From an uncultured Bacilli bacterium (GTDB lineage Bacteria; Bacillota_I; Bacilli_A; RF39; UBA660): a stretch of 10,362 bases of DNA. Under the pieces are notes generated by a model. That model was given only the letters and a program-made list of their open reading frames with translations, searched no databases and was not told the DNA's origin. Shown here piece by piece: positions 1 to 6,069 of the stretch (positions within the stretch are counted from its first letter, which is position 1; each line of letters opens with the position of its first letter). The stretch covers positions 1 to 10,362 of the forward strand of contig CANQKU010000029.1 in assembly GCA_947624535.1 (NCBI GenBank), given 5' to 3'. Both the position numbers and the translations under genes were made by a program.

Positions 1-545
1 GCTGGTCCCTCTTCTTTAACTAAGTTATAAGATAGAGATTTTTGTTCAGTTTGAACATATTCTTGTAATGAAGATTTATAGTCACTAAAGAAAGTAATAT
101 TAGGATTTTCTATATATGGAACAACAATATTTAAAACAGTCTCTCTTGCTTTGGCATAACCTAAATCTAAATAAATTGCACCAACAATTGCTTCAAAAAT
201 ATCAGCAACAATTGCTTTTTTATACTTGCCACCCTCTTTTTCTTCGCCATGACCAACTTTTATATAAGATGGCAAGCCTAACTGCATACTATATTCATAT
301 AAAGCATTTTCACAAACATAACTAGCTCTAACCTTAGTCATTTCTCCCTCATCTTCATTGTGATTAGAATATAAATAATCAGCAACAACTAAATCAACTA
401 CAGCATCCCCTAAAAATTCAAGACGTTCATAATCTTTCTTAGCTTTATGCTCATTAGCATAAGAAGAATGAGATACAGCAATATTATAAAGCATTTCATC
501 ATTAGGTGTAATATTTAATTTTTGATATAATTCTTTCACTTTCAT
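1..545 (-). CDS. rnc: Ribonuclease III, C-terminal end cut off by the window edge
   Basis: This gene encodes an endoribonuclease that cleaves double-stranded RNA in the cytoplasm, acting in rRNA maturation and mRNA decay. About 181 residues are visible. The family signature ERLEFLGDAVVDL lies near residues 40-52 and DIFEAIVGAIYLDLG near 115-129. The expected Mg2+ ligands are present: E43 and D47 in the first motif, D115 and E118 in the second. The visible part ends in KEEGPA, the beginning of the double-stranded-RNA-binding domain (family pattern EEGPAH), so roughly 45-50 residues are missing. The start is uncertain. ATG at 545 and ATG at 551 have no well-placed SD, whereas GTG at 539 lies 4 nt after GGTGAT, the spacing seen at another gene here. 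The gene is divergent from yidD and appears to have its own promoter. Family assignment is secure; only the start is in doubt. Confidence 0.95.
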   Translation of the reverse strand, partial: MKVKELYQKLNITPNDEMLYNIAVSHSSYANEHKAKKDYERLEFLGDAVVDLVVADYLYSNHNEDEGEMTKVRASYVCENALYEYSMQLGLPSYIKVGHGEEKEGGKYKKAIVADIFEAIVGAIYLDLGYAKARETVLNIVVPYIENPNITFFSDYKSSLQEYVQTEQKSLSYNLVKEEGP

Positions 546-549
546 CACC
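544..549 (-). promoter_or_regulatory. Candidate Shine-Dalgarno for rnc pointing to a GTG start at 539
   Basis: The minus strand reads GGTGAT, then GAAA, then GTG (539-537). GGTGAT pairs with the 3' end of 16S rRNA (AUCACC). The 4-nt spacing equals that of the ABC ATPase gene (GAGGTGAT, TTAG, TTG), and yidD uses GGTGAT with a 3-nt spacer. This favours GTG at 539 over the ATG codons at 545 and 551. The competing view is that ATG 545 is used with weak or no SD. Confidence 0.45.
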
Positions 550-578
550 ATGTTTAGTATAACAAAAATAAAGCATTT

Positions 579-606
579 AGTATAGTTAAAATCAGTAATC
601 AGTAAA
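579..606 (-). promoter_or_regulatory. Putative sigma-A promoter of rnc
   Basis: On the minus strand, TTTACT (606-601) is followed by a 16-nt spacer and TATACT (584-579). Transcription would begin near 572 and leave a leader of about 30 nt. In so AT-rich a genome such matches arise by chance, so confidence is moderate. Position upstream of a divergent gene supports it. Confidence 0.4.
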
Positions 607-624
607 TCTTTTTCTCTAATGTAA

Positions 625-653
625 TTGCTATTTTTTCTGAATTATAGTAAAAT
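625..653 (+). promoter_or_regulatory. Putative sigma-A promoter of the yidD-lipoprotein unit
   Basis: TTGCTA (625-630), a 17-nt spacer and TAAAAT (648-653) form a plausible promoter. The start of transcription would be near 660, just before the SD GGTGAT at 662-667 and ATG at 671, so the leader is very short. The perfect TATAAT at 654-659 is too close to the SD to be the -10. Confidence 0.4.
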
Positions 654-670
654 TATAATACGGTGATATT

Positions 671-895
671 ATGAAGAGCTTACTTATATTTTTTATTCGT
701 CTATACCAAAAGATACCTGGTAATTTTCATAATTATTGTCGTCATATTCCTACTTGTTCTAATTATGCAATAGATGCGATTAATGAATATGGAACAATTA
801 AGGGAAGTTATCTAAGTATAAAAAGAATATTAAGGTGCAATCCTCTAGGTACTAAGGGGTTTGATCCTGTGATTAAGAAGGAGAAATTAAAATGA
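671..895 (+). CDS. yidD: YidD, membrane protein insertion efficiency factor
   Basis: The product is a 74-residue protein of the YidD family (formerly UPF0161). These small inner-face membrane-associated proteins help YidC insert and fold membrane proteins; the biochemical role is poorly defined. The sequence shows the family pattern throughout: an N-terminal hydrophobic amphipathic segment (residues 3-12), LYQKIPG, CRHIPTCSNYAIDAI, the KG and KRILRCNPLG motifs, and a terminal GFDPV. The three conserved cysteines are C23, C29 and C56. Length is normal for the family. Start ATG follows GGTGAT with a 3-nt spacer. The stop overlaps the ATG of the next gene by ATGA (892-895), so the two are probably translated together. 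In many bacteria yidD sits between rnpA and yidC near the origin; here it is beside rnc with a lipoprotein gene. Confidence 0.93.
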   Translation: MKSLLIFFIRLYQKIPGNFHNYCRHIPTCSNYAIDAINEYGTIKGSYLSIKRILRCNPLGTKGFDPVIKKEKLK

Positions 896-1758
896 AGAAA
901 AAATTCATCCAAGTAATACTAGGGGCATTTTTAATTATTTGTGCAACTGGCTGTAAACAAGATAATATGGAAGATATTGATATTGCTGTTACTAATTATC
1001 CTAATGAATATTTAGTCGATAGACTTTATGGAACTCATTCAACTATTAATCCAGTATATCCTGATGGAGTTGATATAGCTAATTATAAAATTACTAATAA
1101 ACAAAAACAAAATCTTAGTAATATGGAATTATTTGTCTATACTGGATTAATTGAAAAAGAACGTAATTTAGCAGTTGATTTATTAGATTTAAATGGTGAG
1201 TTAAAAATTATTGATACTTCATATGTTTTAGAAACTGAATACTCTACTGAAGAACTTTGGCTAAATCCGTCATCACTACTTATGATGGCTCAAAATATTA
1301 GACTAGGATTAAAAGAATATATTACTAGTACATATTTAGCTAAAGAAGTTGACTCAGCTTATAATAAATTAAAAATAGAATTATCCGAGTTAGATGCTGA
1401 CTATCGTGTTACTGTAGATAATACTGATAATAAAATTATTGTAGCATCCGATCCTGCTTTTAAATTTTTAGAAAAGTTTGGTCTTACTGTAATTAGTCTA
1501 GATGATAAAGCTACTGAAAAAGATATTGAACAAGTAAAACAATTAATAAGAAATGGTACTATAAGTTATATCTTTAATTTTAAAGATGAAGCACTTTCTA
1601 AAAATGCTCAATTAATTATTGATAGCTATAAAAATATCAAAGTATTAGAATTTAATAAATTAGATAATATATCTGATGACAATCGTGATGAAAATAAAGA
1701 TTATATTGACTTAATGAATGAAAATCTAGATACTTTAAAACAAGAATTATACCAATAA
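892..1758 (+). CDS. TroA/ZnuA-fold lipoprotein lacking the usual histidine metal ligands
   Basis: This 288-residue protein looks like the substrate-binding lipoprotein of a zinc/manganese ABC transporter (ZnuA/TroA/PsaA family, cluster A-1), held to the outer face of the membrane by a lipid. Residues 1-20 are a signal peptide ending in the lipobox ATGC, with C21 the lipidated cysteine. Family landmarks follow: VTNYPNEYLVDRL near 33-45, GVDIANY near 59-65, ELFVYTGL near 79-86, LWLNPSSLLMMAQNI near 122-136, SDPAFKFLEKFGL near 186-198, and a C-terminal YIDLMNENLDTLK. The usual ligand histidines are absent: GVDPH is GVDIA (A63), PHxWL has E121, and HxAF has D187. An acidic residue at the fourth site (D258) may remain. 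Metal binding is therefore uncertain, or carboxylate-based. No permease or ATPase of this transporter type is nearby. The SD AAGGAG lies at 878-883. Confidence 0.8.
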   Translation: MKKKFIQVILGAFLIICATGCKQDNMEDIDIAVTNYPNEYLVDRLYGTHSTINPVYPDGVDIANYKITNKQKQNLSNMELFVYTGLIEKERNLAVDLLDLNGELKIIDTSYVLETEYSTEELWLNPSSLLMMAQNIRLGLKEYITSTYLAKEVDSAYNKLKIELSELDADYRVTVDNTDNKIIVASDPAFKFLEKFGLTVISLDDKATEKDIEQVKQLIRNGTISYIFNFKDEALSKNAQLIIDSYKNIKVLEFNKLDNISDDNRDENKDYIDLMNENLDTLKQELYQ

Positions 1759-1780
1759 AAGCTTTTAGGCTTTTTTTCTT
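1757..1780 (+). terminator. Weak intrinsic terminator of the yidD-lipoprotein unit
   Basis: AAAAGC (1757-1762) pairs with GCTTTT (1769-1774) around a 6-nt loop, followed by further T residues up to 1780. The stem has only 6 bp and two G-C pairs, so it is weak. It starts inside the lipoprotein stop codon and overlaps the last codons of the convergent repair gene. On the minus strand the T tract is poor. Confidence 0.45.
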
Positions 1781-2469
1781 TTGAAATTTTCTTTATCACT
1801 CTTACTTACTCTATTTGACTCTAATATTTTTTGAACTAATTTTTGGTATGTAAATTTATTTAAATGATTATTTTTCAAATACTTCATTGTCTTTTCCCTA
1901 TATTTGATATAACACTCACACCCTAGCCAAGCAATAGCCATATTAATATAGTATTCTTCTCTATTTATTTTATCTATTAGATTAAATATCTCATCGATAT
2001 AGTAATCATCTATATAATAATATAGTAAGATAATAAGACCTACTCTAACAATAAACTCATGCTTATTATTTAAATATCTTTTTACATTTTTAAGCATTTC
2101 CTCTTTATTATTAGAAATAACTTTCATACTCGATATACAACTATCACAAATAGCCCAATTATCAATTTTTAAAATAAACTTTTCAAAATACTTTAAAAAT
2201 ATAGAATAATCTTTAATATATGAAATTACCAATCCTTGTAATAATACTTCTTCATAAGTAGTATCTTTAGCTATTGATAAAAACTCATCTATATTAGTTT
2301 TAACTATTCTTTTAGCTAGTTTTCGTAAAACAGGTATTCTTATTCCAATCATTTCATATTTAGTAAATATAAGTTTTTTACTAAAATCTAAAAATTCATC
2401 AGAGTCTTTATAACTAAGCAATTCTTGTTTTAATTTATCATACTCATAACTATTCCAACTACTCATCAT
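1765..2469 (-). CDS. AlkD-type DNA alkylation repair protein (HEAT-like repeat glycosylase)
   Basis: The product belongs to the DNA alkylation repair family (PF08713, COG4912), whose characterised member AlkD of Bacillus cereus excises N3- and N7-alkylated purines using HEAT-like helical repeats. At 234 residues it has the normal length. The family core IDNWAICDS places W105 and D109 in the W-x3-D arrangement of the AlkD active site (W109/D113). R142 in EFIVRVGLI and W181 in NMAIAWL match the other conserved positions (R148, W187). The C-terminus has KLVQKILESNRVS, the usual closing motif. The start ATG overlaps the permease stop by ATGA (2469-2466), with AGAGGT 8 nt upstream; a second ATG follows directly. 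It is the last gene of the ABC operon. Excision activity is inferred from the residues; some paralogues of this fold lack glycosylase activity. Confidence 0.88.
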   Translation of the reverse strand: MMSSWNSYEYDKLKQELLSYKDSDEFLDFSKKLIFTKYEMIGIRIPVLRKLAKRIVKTNIDEFLSIAKDTTYEEVLLQGLVISYIKDYSIFLKYFEKFILKIDNWAICDSCISSMKVISNNKEEMLKNVKRYLNNKHEFIVRVGLIILLYYYIDDYYIDEIFNLIDKINREEYYINMAIAWLGCECYIKYREKTMKYLKNNHLNKFTYQKLVQKILESNRVSKSDKENFKRKKA

Positions 2470-3776
2470 GACTTAAGACCTCTTTTTACAATTTTTTTAA
2501 ATTTAGTAAAGACTTTTTCATTAGAATAATTTAATATTCCTTCTTTATAAACTCTTCCTCCCTTACTAATCATAATATAATTAAATAAAATTAATAAACT
2601 AATAGAGATTAATACATCAATAACATTAATTTGTCCAAGTAAAAATAAAGTTGGTGATAATAAGCATGAAATAAATGGGACATATGATAATATCTTGATA
2701 AATGTTGAGCCATCAAAGACACTAGCCATTATTGATAGATAATAAGCTATTACTAAACATAGCATAATTGGGGTTTGAATTTGTTGATAATCTTCCATAT
2801 TTGTTGTCATAGATGCCAAGATTGCAGCTGTAAATGAATAAGCAATAAAACTTAATAGAAGTAAAACTATTGTAAATATTATTACTAAAATTAATGAAGA
2901 GGTTGACTGCACACTACTAAGAGAGGTAATTATTGTTGAAATTTTATTCATTATAGAAATAGAATTACCACTTATACTATGTCTTAATATTAAAGCTAAT
3001 AAACTATATAAAAGAAGTAAAATACCTTGGATTATTACAAATGTATTGGCTGCTATTATTTTGGATAGAAAATGTGTTTTTGGAGACACATTAGAAATAA
3101 TAATTTCCATACTCTTAGTTGACTTCTCTTCATAAATTTCTGAACCTATCATTTGAACTAAAAACACAATTAGCATAAAAAATGGAAGAATTAAAGTAGG
3201 TAGAAGTGTTCCAATCATTAACTCTACTTGACTTTTATCAGAGTTTTTAGATTTTGATAATACTACTTTATCAATGATAATAGGAGACGTTATTTTTTCT
3301 AATTCTTTTGCACTAATATTAGCTTTTTGTAATCCATAAGAATATTTAATATTTGATAATATATTAGTAATAAATTGATATCTATCTATATTTAAAGCTT
3401 CATTACTAATAACTTTAGCAGTTAATAATTGATCAGTAGAGTTAGAAACAATGACTAAGACTTTATCACCAAGGTGTTTTTTTACATTTTCTTGGGGAGT
3501 ATTATCTTTTGTTAAAGCTACACTTATATTAGTATTAGTTTCCTTAGCTCCTTCTTCTAAAGATTTTTTTAAAAGAGGTCCTACTTCATGAGTTTCATCC
3601 ATAACTAAAATATCTAACTTATTTGTAAAATCTCCACCAAAATATGAAATAATGGAAGAAAGATTAGCTAAACAAACAATTAAAATACAAAGTAAAATAT
3701 TAATTACTATAAACCACTTTGACTTTAATTTTTTCATAAAACTATTTTTAGTTAAAAATAATAATTTTTTATTCAT
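2466..3776 (-). CDS. ABC-2 family transporter permease, NatB/YhaP-like
   Basis: This 436-residue integral membrane protein is the permease partner of the adjoining ATPase. Architecture fits NatB/YhaP (COG1668, ABC-2 type): one N-terminal transmembrane helix (about 21-43), a large extracytoplasmic domain (about 45-185), then about six helices (near 190-212, 240-265, 293-322, 334-353, 362-380, 386-403). The cytoplasmic motif EEKSTKSMEIIISNVSP (216-232) after the second helix and GRVYKEGIL (407-415) near the end are typical of this group. Bacillus NatB exports Na+; other relatives export peptides or antibiotics, so the substrate here cannot be named. SD GGAGGG stands 4 nt before ATG. The frame overlaps the ATPase gene by 8 nt (3769-3776) and the repair gene by 4 nt, which suggests coupled translation. 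Confidence 0.85.
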   Translation of the reverse strand: MNKKLLFLTKNSFMKKLKSKWFIVINILLCILIVCLANLSSIISYFGGDFTNKLDILVMDETHEVGPLLKKSLEEGAKETNTNISVALTKDNTPQENVKKHLGDKVLVIVSNSTDQLLTAKVISNEALNIDRYQFITNILSNIKYSYGLQKANISAKELEKITSPIIIDKVVLSKSKNSDKSQVELMIGTLLPTLILPFFMLIVFLVQMIGSEIYEEKSTKSMEIIISNVSPKTHFLSKIIAANTFVIIQGILLLLYSLLALILRHSISGNSISIMNKISTIITSLSSVQSTSSLILVIIFTIVLLLLSFIAYSFTAAILASMTTNMEDYQQIQTPIMLCLVIAYYLSIMASVFDGSTFIKILSYVPFISCLLSPTLFLLGQINVIDVLISISLLILFNYIMISKGGRVYKEGILNYSNEKVFTKFKKIVKRGLKS

Positions 3777-4665
3777 GATACCCTCCTACTTTTTCAATAA
3801 AAATATCACTCAAAGAAGGTGTTACCGCTTCAAATTTTAATATTTCACTAGATTTAACCACTTGAAAGATTTTATTTGCTACTTCACCATTTAGAACGTC
3901 TATAATAAATTCATTATCTTTTTCTAAAATAGTACCTACACCCTTAATTTTTTCTAATTTAGAAAGAGGTATATTTTTACCCTTAATAACTACTTTTTTT
4001 ATTCCATAGTCATCTTTTATTTGTGGTAGATAACCTTCTAATATTGTTTTTCCCTTAACTAAAATAACTAATTTTTCACATAACTCTTCAATATATTCCA
4101 TCTGATGAGATGAAAAAATAATAGACGTATTTTCGCTCTTTAACTCATAAATTACTTCTTTTAATATTTTAACATTAATTGGATCCAACCCTGTAAATGG
4201 CTCATCTAAAATTAATAATTTAGGATGATTAAGAATAGCACAAATAAATTGAACTTTTTGTTGATTACCCTTACTTAACTCTTTAATTTTTTTATTTTTA
4301 TACTGAGAAATTTGAAATCTATCAAGCCATTTATCTAATTCTTTTAGAATTTGATCATGTTCCATACTTTTTAAAGCACCATAATATAGAGCTTGTTCTT
4401 TAACAGTTAATTTTGTAAGTAGACTTCGCTCTTCAGTTACAAAGCCAATCTTATCAGTTACTTGATAGTTAACTTCTTCCCCATCTAATAAAACTTCTCC
4501 CTTATCTTTTTCTAAAAGACCTATAATCATACGAAATGTCGTAGTCTTTCCAGCTCCATTTTCTCCTAAAAGTCCAAATATTTCACCATCACCAACTTCA
4601 AATGATAGATTATCAACGACTACTAAATTACCATATGTCTTTCTAATATTTTTAACGGTTAACAA
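3769..4665 (-). CDS. ABC transporter ATP-binding protein, NatA/YhaQ-like
   Basis: This 298-residue cytoplasmic ATPase powers the adjoining permease. It carries Walker A GENGAGKT (34-41), the signature motif LSKGNQQKV (130-138), Walker B LLILDEP (150-156, catalytic E155), the D-loop GLDP, and the switch histidine H187 in FSSHQ. The Q-loop position reads FVTEERSL instead of a glutamine; PEERGL-type sequences are normal in the YhaQ branch (COG4152). Residues about 215-298 form the extra C-terminal domain of that branch (DUF4162-like). The start is TTG at 4665, chosen because a strong SD, GAGGTGAT, lies 4 nt upstream and no better in-frame ATG exists near it. The gene heads an operon with its own promoter. 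Exported substrate is unknown: Na+ by analogy with NatA, but a peptide or drug is possible. Confidence 0.93.
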   Translation of the reverse strand: MLTVKNIRKTYGNLVVVDNLSFEVGDGEIFGLLGENGAGKTTTFRMIIGLLEKDKGEVLLDGEEVNYQVTDKIGFVTEERSLLTKLTVKEQALYYGALKSMEHDQILKELDKWLDRFQISQYKNKKIKELSKGNQQKVQFICAILNHPKLLILDEPFTGLDPINVKILKEVIYELKSENTSIIFSSHQMEYIEELCEKLVILVKGKTILEGYLPQIKDDYGIKKVVIKGKNIPLSKLEKIKGVGTILEKDNEFIIDVLNGEVANKIFQVVKSSEILKFEAVTPSLSDIFIEKVGGYHE

Positions 4666-4669
4666 CTAA

Positions 4670-4677
4670 ATCACCTC
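4670..4677 (-). promoter_or_regulatory. Shine-Dalgarno fixing the TTG start of the ABC ATPase
   Basis: The minus strand reads GAGGTGAT, 8 nt complementary to the 16S rRNA tail, then TTAG and the TTG start at 4665. Nothing else within reach could serve as a start with such a signal. Confidence 0.85.
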
Positions 4678-4711
4678 TTCTTTTTTTACTAAATTGATAT
4701 CTAATACTTGC

Positions 4712-4740
4712 ATTATAATTCAAACATTAGTTTTAGTCAA
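4712..4740 (-). promoter_or_regulatory. Strong sigma-A promoter of the ABC-alkylation repair operon
   Basis: The minus strand carries TTGACT (4740-4735), exactly 17 nt, then TATAAT (4717-4712): one base off consensus in the -35 and a perfect -10. Transcription should start near 4705, giving a leader of about 40 nt that holds an A-rich run and the SD. It makes the ABC-permease-AlkD cluster a unit separate from ymfFH. An imperfect dyad around GATATC (about 4693-4703) lies at the predicted start and could bind a repressor, though this is weak. Confidence 0.85.
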
Positions 4741-4767
4741 TAGTTTATTTAAATTTTTATAAATTAA

Positions 4768-4788
4768 AAGAAGAGTCTAACTCTCCTT
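4768..4788 (-). terminator. Intrinsic terminator of the ftsK-deoD-ymfFH unit, with the ymfH stop codon as its loop
   Basis: On the minus strand AAGGAGAGT pairs with ACTCTTCTT over 9 bp, one pair being G-U, around the 3-nt loop TAG. That loop is the ymfH stop codon. The stem is followed by TTAATTTAT, a short and imperfect U tract. It stands just upstream of the ABC operon promoter, where transcription would be expected to end. On the plus strand no T run follows. Confidence 0.6.
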
Positions 4789-6069
4789 AGCAATAATTTC
4801 TTTTGGTAATAAAATAATTCTACTACTATTATTAAATTTTAAATTACTTACTAAATTTTCTAAAGTCTTCTTATTAATCTTTCTTATATATTCAATTTTA
4901 TTTGGTATAACTTTATGATATCTAATCATATCATCATAAATATTATGAACAGTAGTATCAACATAGTCAATCATTTTTACTTCGTTAGCAATCCATACTT
5001 TTTTCATACGTTCAACATCTTCAAATAAAATATCTATATTTTGTAGTTGTTTAGTAATCTCAGCGATTAACAAGTCAGGGTTTTCAGTTTCTGCAAAAAT
5101 CATTAATGTTTTATAATCTTTAATCGTATCCCATTGAGTAGAAAAACTTGTCATTAAATGTTTTTTTCTCATTTCTTCTCTAAATAAAGATGAACTACCA
5201 AATAAAATAGTTGTTAGCATAACTAAATATAAGTCAAGTTCTAATTCATCTTTAATACCTAATGTTTCTATAGGAAATTTATAAGCTAAACCTATCTTAG
5301 GTATTTTAATATTAATAGATAATTCTTCTTCTTTTTTAGAAACATTTTTTGGCTCTTTGTAATCTTTTATTTTAATATTTTTTGAAATTGAAGGAATTGA
5401 ACCCACTTCATCTTTAATAATTTTTAAAGCTTTTTCTTTATCGAAATTACCTACAATTAAGATAAACATATTACTAGGTTGATAAAAAGTATGATAACAT
5501 TTATATAAATCTTCTTTAGTAATATTTTTAATATCTTCTAAAGTACCTGCGATATCAAACTTTCTAGGTGATACTTGGTAGATTGCTTCTCTTAATTTAT
5601 TTTCTAATACACATTCAGGAATATCATCATACATTTTTATTTCTTCGCCAATAATTCCTTTTTCTTTTTCTACATTTTCATCTGTAAAATATGGTGCATT
5701 TACAAAGTTTAGAAGAAACTTCAAGTTCTTTTCAAATTCTTTTGTCCCATAACATATATATTGGGTACTATCGAAAGAAGTGGCAGCATTAGCACCTGTT
5801 CCACTTTTTGAAAAAAATGTAAATGGATCTTCACCTTGTTCTTGTTCAAACATTTTATGCTCTAAAAAGTGCGCAATTCCATTTGGAAATAGGATCATTT
5901 TTTTCTCATCTACAGGAGTAAAATAATTAATTTCACTTCCATACCTAGTAGCATAAGAAATAAAGTAATTTTTCTTTTCTTCATAAGGAATTAAAACGAT
6001 TTCTAGACCATTTTCTAACGTTTCAGTATAACAAGTTTTATCTAATCCTTTTAAAGTAATCTCTTTCAT
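4777..6069 (-). CDS. ymfH: M16 family zinc metallopeptidase, YmfH-like (catalytic subunit)
   Basis: This 430-residue protein is an M16B peptidase-like enzyme related to Bacillus YmfH and to mitochondrial processing peptidase. The inverted zinc motif HFLEH occupies residues 67-71 (ligands H67 and H71, catalytic E70). The third ligand region EKGIIGEE gives E136 and E143; E143 lies 72 residues after H71, within the family spacing. The second half (about 200-430) has the inactive M16 C-terminal fold. Length is normal. The natural substrate of YmfFH pairs is unknown; relatives process peptides and proteins, and by analogy this subunit should cleave while its partner closes the chamber. No signal peptide is seen. 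ATG overlaps the ymfF stop by ATGA (6069-6066), with SD GGAGGG 9 nt upstream. It is the last gene of its unit. Confidence 0.92.
   Translation of the reverse strand: MKEITLKGLDKTCYTETLENGLEIVLIPYEEKKNYFISYATRYGSEINYFTPVDEKKMILFPNGIAHFLEHKMFEQEQGEDPFTFFSKSGTGANAATSFDSTQYICYGTKEFEKNLKFLLNFVNAPYFTDENVEKEKGIIGEEIKMYDDIPECVLENKLREAIYQVSPRKFDIAGTLEDIKNITKEDLYKCYHTFYQPSNMFILIVGNFDKEKALKIIKDEVGSIPSISKNIKIKDYKEPKNVSKKEEELSINIKIPKIGLAYKFPIETLGIKDELELDLYLVMLTTILFGSSSLFREEMRKKHLMTSFSTQWDTIKDYKTLMIFAETENPDLLIAEITKQLQNIDILFEDVERMKKVWIANEVKMIDYVDTTVHNIYDDMIRYHKVIPNKIEYIRKINKKTLENLVSNLKFNNSSRIILLPKEIIAKES

Noticed and set aside
116..325. Plus-strand open frame of 69 codons
   Set aside because: It lies wholly antisense to rnc, is rich in Q, L and H with no family resemblance, and has no SD.
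654..659. Perfect TATAAT before yidD
   Set aside because: Transcription would begin inside or after the SD, leaving no binding site; the TAAAAT six bases upstream with a TTGCTA -35 fits better.
3652..3840. Plus-strand open frame across the ATPase-permease junction
   Set aside because: Antisense to two well-supported genes, Phe/Asn/Lys rich, with no domain signature.
4666..4713. A 15-codon minus-strand reading frame ending right before the ATPase TTG, a possible leader peptide
   Set aside because: Its ATG overlaps the -10 box, so it lies upstream of the expected transcription start, and it has no SD.
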